52,211 bases of DNA from Elusimicrobia bacterium GWA2_62_23. GTDB lineage: Bacteria > Elusimicrobiota > Elusimicrobia > Elusimicrobiales > UBA9959. The notes below the pieces were generated by a model that was not told the origin of the DNA, did no database searches, and worked only from the letters and a program-made list of their open reading frames with translations. Made by a program: the position numbers and the translations under genes. The stretch spans positions 1 to 52,211 of the forward strand of contig MGTV01000002.1 in assembly GCA_001799635.1 (NCBI GenBank), written 5' to 3'. Of this stretch, positions 49,395-52,211 are shown one piece after another. Position 1 is the stretch's first letter. Each line of letters begins with the position of its first letter.

Positions 49395-52211
49395 ATGAAG
49401 GCCGCGTTTTTAGCCGCAATCCCGCTGTTTCTCCTGACCACTCGCTGCGCGGGAGAGGTTCCGCCCGCTTCCCTCGATGTGCCAGTGCTTCGTTCCAGCG
49501 CCACCGCTCTCCCCGGCTATGTCCTGGACGCCATGCTGCGTATAAATGAAAGGAAATCCGTCTTGCCCGCGGATGGATACATTCCCGCCGAGATCCAGAC
49601 CGGAACGGCGGCTGTCGCTTTTGTTTCACATTCTGGAACGGCGCCCGCTCCGGACCGTTCCAACGCTCCCGCCTCTACTGAACGGGGCCTGGTCAGACCG
49701 AGAGGCCTCCCGCGCCGGGACAGAGCCGGGCGGGCCGCGCCGCCGGGGGGCAGGCAGCGCTCGCTCTTTGACCCCGGGTCCCCTACGGTCAGAAAAAAGA
49801 TCATGTTGAGTTCCGGCCGCGATTCTTTTTCGTTTACCGCCGCGCTTGAAAATAAAGGTCAACCCTACTCCCAGGCGGCCCTCCGTTCCGGAGGCGAGGA
49901 TCATCAACTTTATTACCGTGACGGAGAGATTATTGTCTACTCGCAGGCGAGTAAAACCACCGCGGGGGCCCGGCTTAAAGAGTGGATCTCGCTCTCCCGG
50001 CCCCGAGGCGCTGGCGCGGAGGAGTTTGCCTGGGACTTTGAAGGAGATACCAGGGCGCAGGTTTATCTTAAAAAGGAGGAGGATGGCGCCGTAGGCGTGT
50101 ATTCGAGTATAAATATTCCCGGGCTCGGTGAAGGCGCCGCTGACAGGAAGCGCTCCATCCTGGAAACAGTTCGGGCCGCCTTCAAAGGCAAGGTGGAGAT
50201 AAATTCCGATAAATTGCTTGCCCGTCTTGAAAAACCGGTCTACTGGACGAGTGCGGGAGAACAAAGGACTCCCGAAATGTCCATAGTCGGGGACAGGCGG
50301 CTGGTTATTTCCATTACGGAGCCGGCTTCGGCGTATCCGCTCGTAATCGATCCTACGCTGAATTGGGGGCAATGGCTGGGGGGGAGTTCCGGCCAACTAG
50401 TCGTCACCTGCATGAGTTCCGTGACCACAACGGGAGAATTGTATGTAGGGGGATACGGGGCAGGAGAACCGGATGAAGCTGTTGTTTTCTATGGCGAGCC
50501 TGGCGGAGCCCAGGATGGTTTTGTCATTGAAATAGGCACGGGGGCGGCCCCGGCGCTGCATTGGGGCCAGTGGCTGGGCGGGGAGGGCAACAGTTATGTT
50601 CGGGCATTAGCCGTGAACGGGGATGAAATCTACGCGGGCGGCGATACCGATAGCCCGGCCGGCTGGGAAACCGTAACCTGGCAGGGCGCGCACAGCGGCG
50701 GGTATGAGGGGTTCGTTATCGAGATCCAGGACGGCGCCACGCCGACGCTGAACTGGGGCCAATGGCTGGGCGGGGAGGGCGAGAACTATGTGAACGCGGT
50801 CGGTGTAAATGGGGACGAAGTATACGCGGCCGGGACTTCGGATAGTACGGCTTCCTGGGAGACGGTAACCTGGCAGGGAACGCACAACGGCGGCACAGAG
50901 GGTTTTGTAATAGAGATCCAGGACGGCGCCACACCTGCGCTGAACTGGGGCCAGTGGCTGGGAGGGGATGGGGATAATAGCCTGGATTTATTGGTAGTAA
51001 ACGGAAATGAACTGTATGTGGGGGGGGCTTCCGGGATGGCCGCTGGCTGGGAAACCGTGGGTTGGAAAGGTGCGCACAGCGGTGGAAGAGAATGTTTTGT
51101 AATAGAAATCATGGACGGCGCCACGCCGTCTTTTAGCTGGGGCCAGTGGCTGGGCGGGGATGGCTATAATTATGTCTCTGCATTGGCCGTGAACGGCGAT
51201 GAAGTATATGCGGGCGGCAGTTCCGAAAGCGCGACTGCTTGGGAAACTATGACCTGGCGCGGGACGTTCAGCAGCGGGCTGGAGGGTTTTGTAATAGAGA
51301 TCCAGGACGGCGCCGCGCCGACGCTGAACTGGGGCCAGTGGCTGGGCGGAGCTGATGGCGCAGAGGTTTACGCCTTGGCCGTGAACGGCGACGAGATATA
51401 TGCAGGAGGCCAGTCTAGTAGTGCGACCTCCTGGGAGACGGTAACCTGGCAGGGCGCGCACAGCGGCGGCGCAGAGGGTTTTGTAATAGAGCTCCAGGAC
51501 GGCACCACGCCGACGCTGAACTGGGGCCAGTGGCTGGGCGGGAGTGACACTGATTTCGTTGAGGCCTTGGCGGTGAACGGGGACGAGATTTATGTGGGAG
51601 GATATTCCTGGAGTCCGACCTCCTGGGAGACGGTAACCTGGCAGGGCGCGCACAGCGGCGGCGCAGAGGGTTTTGTAATAGAGCTCCAGGACGGCGCCAC
51701 GCCGACGCTGAACTGGGGCCAGTGGTTGGGAGGCGGCGCCGGCGGTGGTGAGGAGGTCTACGCTTTGGCTGTGAACGGCGACGAGATATATGTAGGAGGT
51801 GTTTCTGGTGGGCTAAACTCCTGGGAGACGGTAACCTGGCAGGGCGCGCACAGCGGCGGCGCAGAGGGTTTTGTAATAGAGCTCCAGGACGGCGCCACGC
51901 CTACGCTGAACTGGGGCCAATGGCTGGGCGGGGATGCCGGCGCATCGGTACAGGCCCTGGCTGTGAACGGGGACGAGATCTATGTGGGAGGATATACCTG
52001 GAGTCCGACCTCCTGGGAGAGCGTAACCTGGCAGGGCGCGCACAGCGGCGGGTATGAAGGGTTCGTTATAGAGCTCCAGGACGGCGCCACGCCGACGCTG
52101 AACTGGGGCCAATGGCTGGGCGGGAGTGGCTATGATACCGTCCAGGCCTTGGCTGTGAATGGCGACGAGATCTATGTGGGAGGGCAGTCTGATAGTGCGA
52201 CCTCCTGGGAG
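49395..52211 (+). CDS. Exported beta-propeller-repeat (SBBP-like) protein, 3' end outside window
   Basis: The frame is open from ATG 49395 (in-frame ATG 49353 upstream) to the window edge, at least 939 residues. A signal peptide-like start (MKAAFLAAIPLFLLTTRCAG) is followed by a ~300-residue N-terminal region containing SFTAALENKGQPYSQAA and ITEPASAYPLVIDPTLNWG, an arrangement typical of proteins with an N-terminal DUF7948-like domain before SBBP repeats. From about 50364, ten copies of a ~64-residue unit follow, each with NWGQWLGG, LAVNGDEIYVGG, SWETVTWQGAHSGG and EGFVIE. Such repeats build beta-propellers on exported proteins. C-terminal sorting signals cannot be seen. Confidence 0.88.
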   Translation, partial: MKAAFLAAIPLFLLTTRCAGEVPPASLDVPVLRSSATALPGYVLDAMLRINERKSVLPADGYIPAEIQTGTAAVAFVSHSGTAPAPDRSNAPASTERGLVRPRGLPRRDRAGRAAPPGGRQRSLFDPGSPTVRKKIMLSSGRDSFSFTAALENKGQPYSQAALRSGGEDHQLYYRDGEIIVYSQASKTTAGARLKEWISLSRPRGAGAEEFAWDFEGDTRAQVYLKKEEDGAVGVYSSINIPGLGEGAADRKRSILETVRAAFKGKVEINSDKLLARLEKPVYWTSAGEQRTPEMSIVGDRRLVISITEPASAYPLVIDPTLNWGQWLGGSSGQLVVTCMSSVTTTGELYVGGYGAGEPDEAVVFYGEPGGAQDGFVIEIGTGAAPALHWGQWLGGEGNSYVRALAVNGDEIYAGGDTDSPAGWETVTWQGAHSGGYEGFVIEIQDGATPTLNWGQWLGGEGENYVNAVGVNGDEVYAAGTSDSTASWETVTWQGTHNGGTEGFVIEIQDGATPALNWGQWLGGDGDNSLDLLVVNGNELYVGGASGMAAGWETVGWKGAHSGGRECFVIEIMDGATPSFSWGQWLGGDGYNYVSALAVNGDEVYAGGSSESATAWETMTWRGTFSSGLEGFVIEIQDGAAPTLNWGQWLGGADGAEVYALAVNGDEIYAGGQSSSATSWETVTWQGAHSGGAEGFVIELQDGTTPTLNWGQWLGGSDTDFVEALAVNGDEIYVGGYSWSPTSWETVTWQGAHSGGAEGFVIELQDGATPTLNWGQWLGGGAGGGEEVYALAVNGDEIYVGGVSGGLNSWETVTWQGAHSGGAEGFVIELQDGATPTLNWGQWLGGDAGASVQALAVNGDEIYVGGYTWSPTSWESVTWQGAHSGGYEGFVIELQDGATPTLNWGQWLGGSGYDTVQALAVNGDEIYVGGQSDSATSWE
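50364..52211 (+). repeat. ~192-bp tandem repeats encoding beta-propeller units
   Basis: The WGQWLGG motif recurs ten times at intervals of about 190-195 bp (near 50373, 50561, 50754, 50944, 51137, 51329, 51521, 51713, 51911, 52103). Conserved stretches are nearly identical at the DNA level between later copies, while the short segments around SxSxxSWE and after WLGG vary. The array continues past the window. Confidence 0.93.

Noticed and set aside
50364-52211. Regularly spaced repeats considered as a CRISPR array or integron-like array
   Set aside because: The ~192-bp units are in frame and encode beta-propeller motifs throughout; no spacers or recombination sites.

Overview
The window is GC-rich bacterial chromosome. 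It looks Gram-negative: there are many Sec-type signal peptides, a predicted outer-membrane beta-barrel, a FecR-domain protein and giant secreted repeat proteins without Gram-positive anchors. The mix of huge mosaic beta-roll proteins, tandem clostripain-type proteases, stand-alone receiver domains and a compact CooS recalls Elusimicrobiota-like environmental genomes. That lineage guess is tentative and rests on gene content only.

Layout. 1-305: 5' part of an ArsR-family repressor on the minus strand, with a perfect palindromic operator. 489-14844: two giant secreted proteins made of interchangeable beta-roll modules, separated by a half-receiver, a sensor kinase and a response regulator. 14850-18341: four small exported proteins with C-type-lectin-like C-termini, two FGE/SUMF1-like and two DUF1566/Lcl-like. 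Within each pair the divergence is concentrated at the C-terminus. The DUF1566 pair lies between 73-nt inverted repeats that contain a REP-like hairpin. 18549-21868: mobile and scarred DNA with two AAA/DUF4143 ATPases (one beheaded), a C-terminal half of a receiver, an ATPase scar, and a 5'-truncated RAYT transposase whose 3' flank carries the end motif of the inverted repeats.

22064-28663: a signalling cluster. It holds GYF-REC-coiled coil-TM, a half-receiver, REC, pseudoreceiver-winged helix, coiled coil, REC, secreted trypsin-like protease, REC and a variant HD-GYP protein. It has no histidine kinase of its own. 28746-33387: an apparent operon of CHASE2 sensor kinase, TPR plus beta-barrel protein and FecR-domain protein. 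On the opposite strand follow a receiver-metallo-beta-lactamase fusion and an exported papain-like protease. 36073-41683: four consecutive clostripain (C11) paralogues with overlapping or nearly abutting ends. 41740-44231: a PAS/zinc-motif protein, a compact CooS-type CO dehydrogenase and an MGMT-type DNA repair protein. 44374-45064: a decayed IS5-family transposase. 45260 to the end: a third giant beta-roll protein and the first part of a beta-propeller-repeat protein that runs off the window.

Taken together the region appears devoted to surface and extracellular functions (giant mosaic proteins, lectin-fold proteins, at least six exported proteases) and to phosphorelay or c-di-GMP signalling that could control them. 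That functional link is inferred from adjacency.
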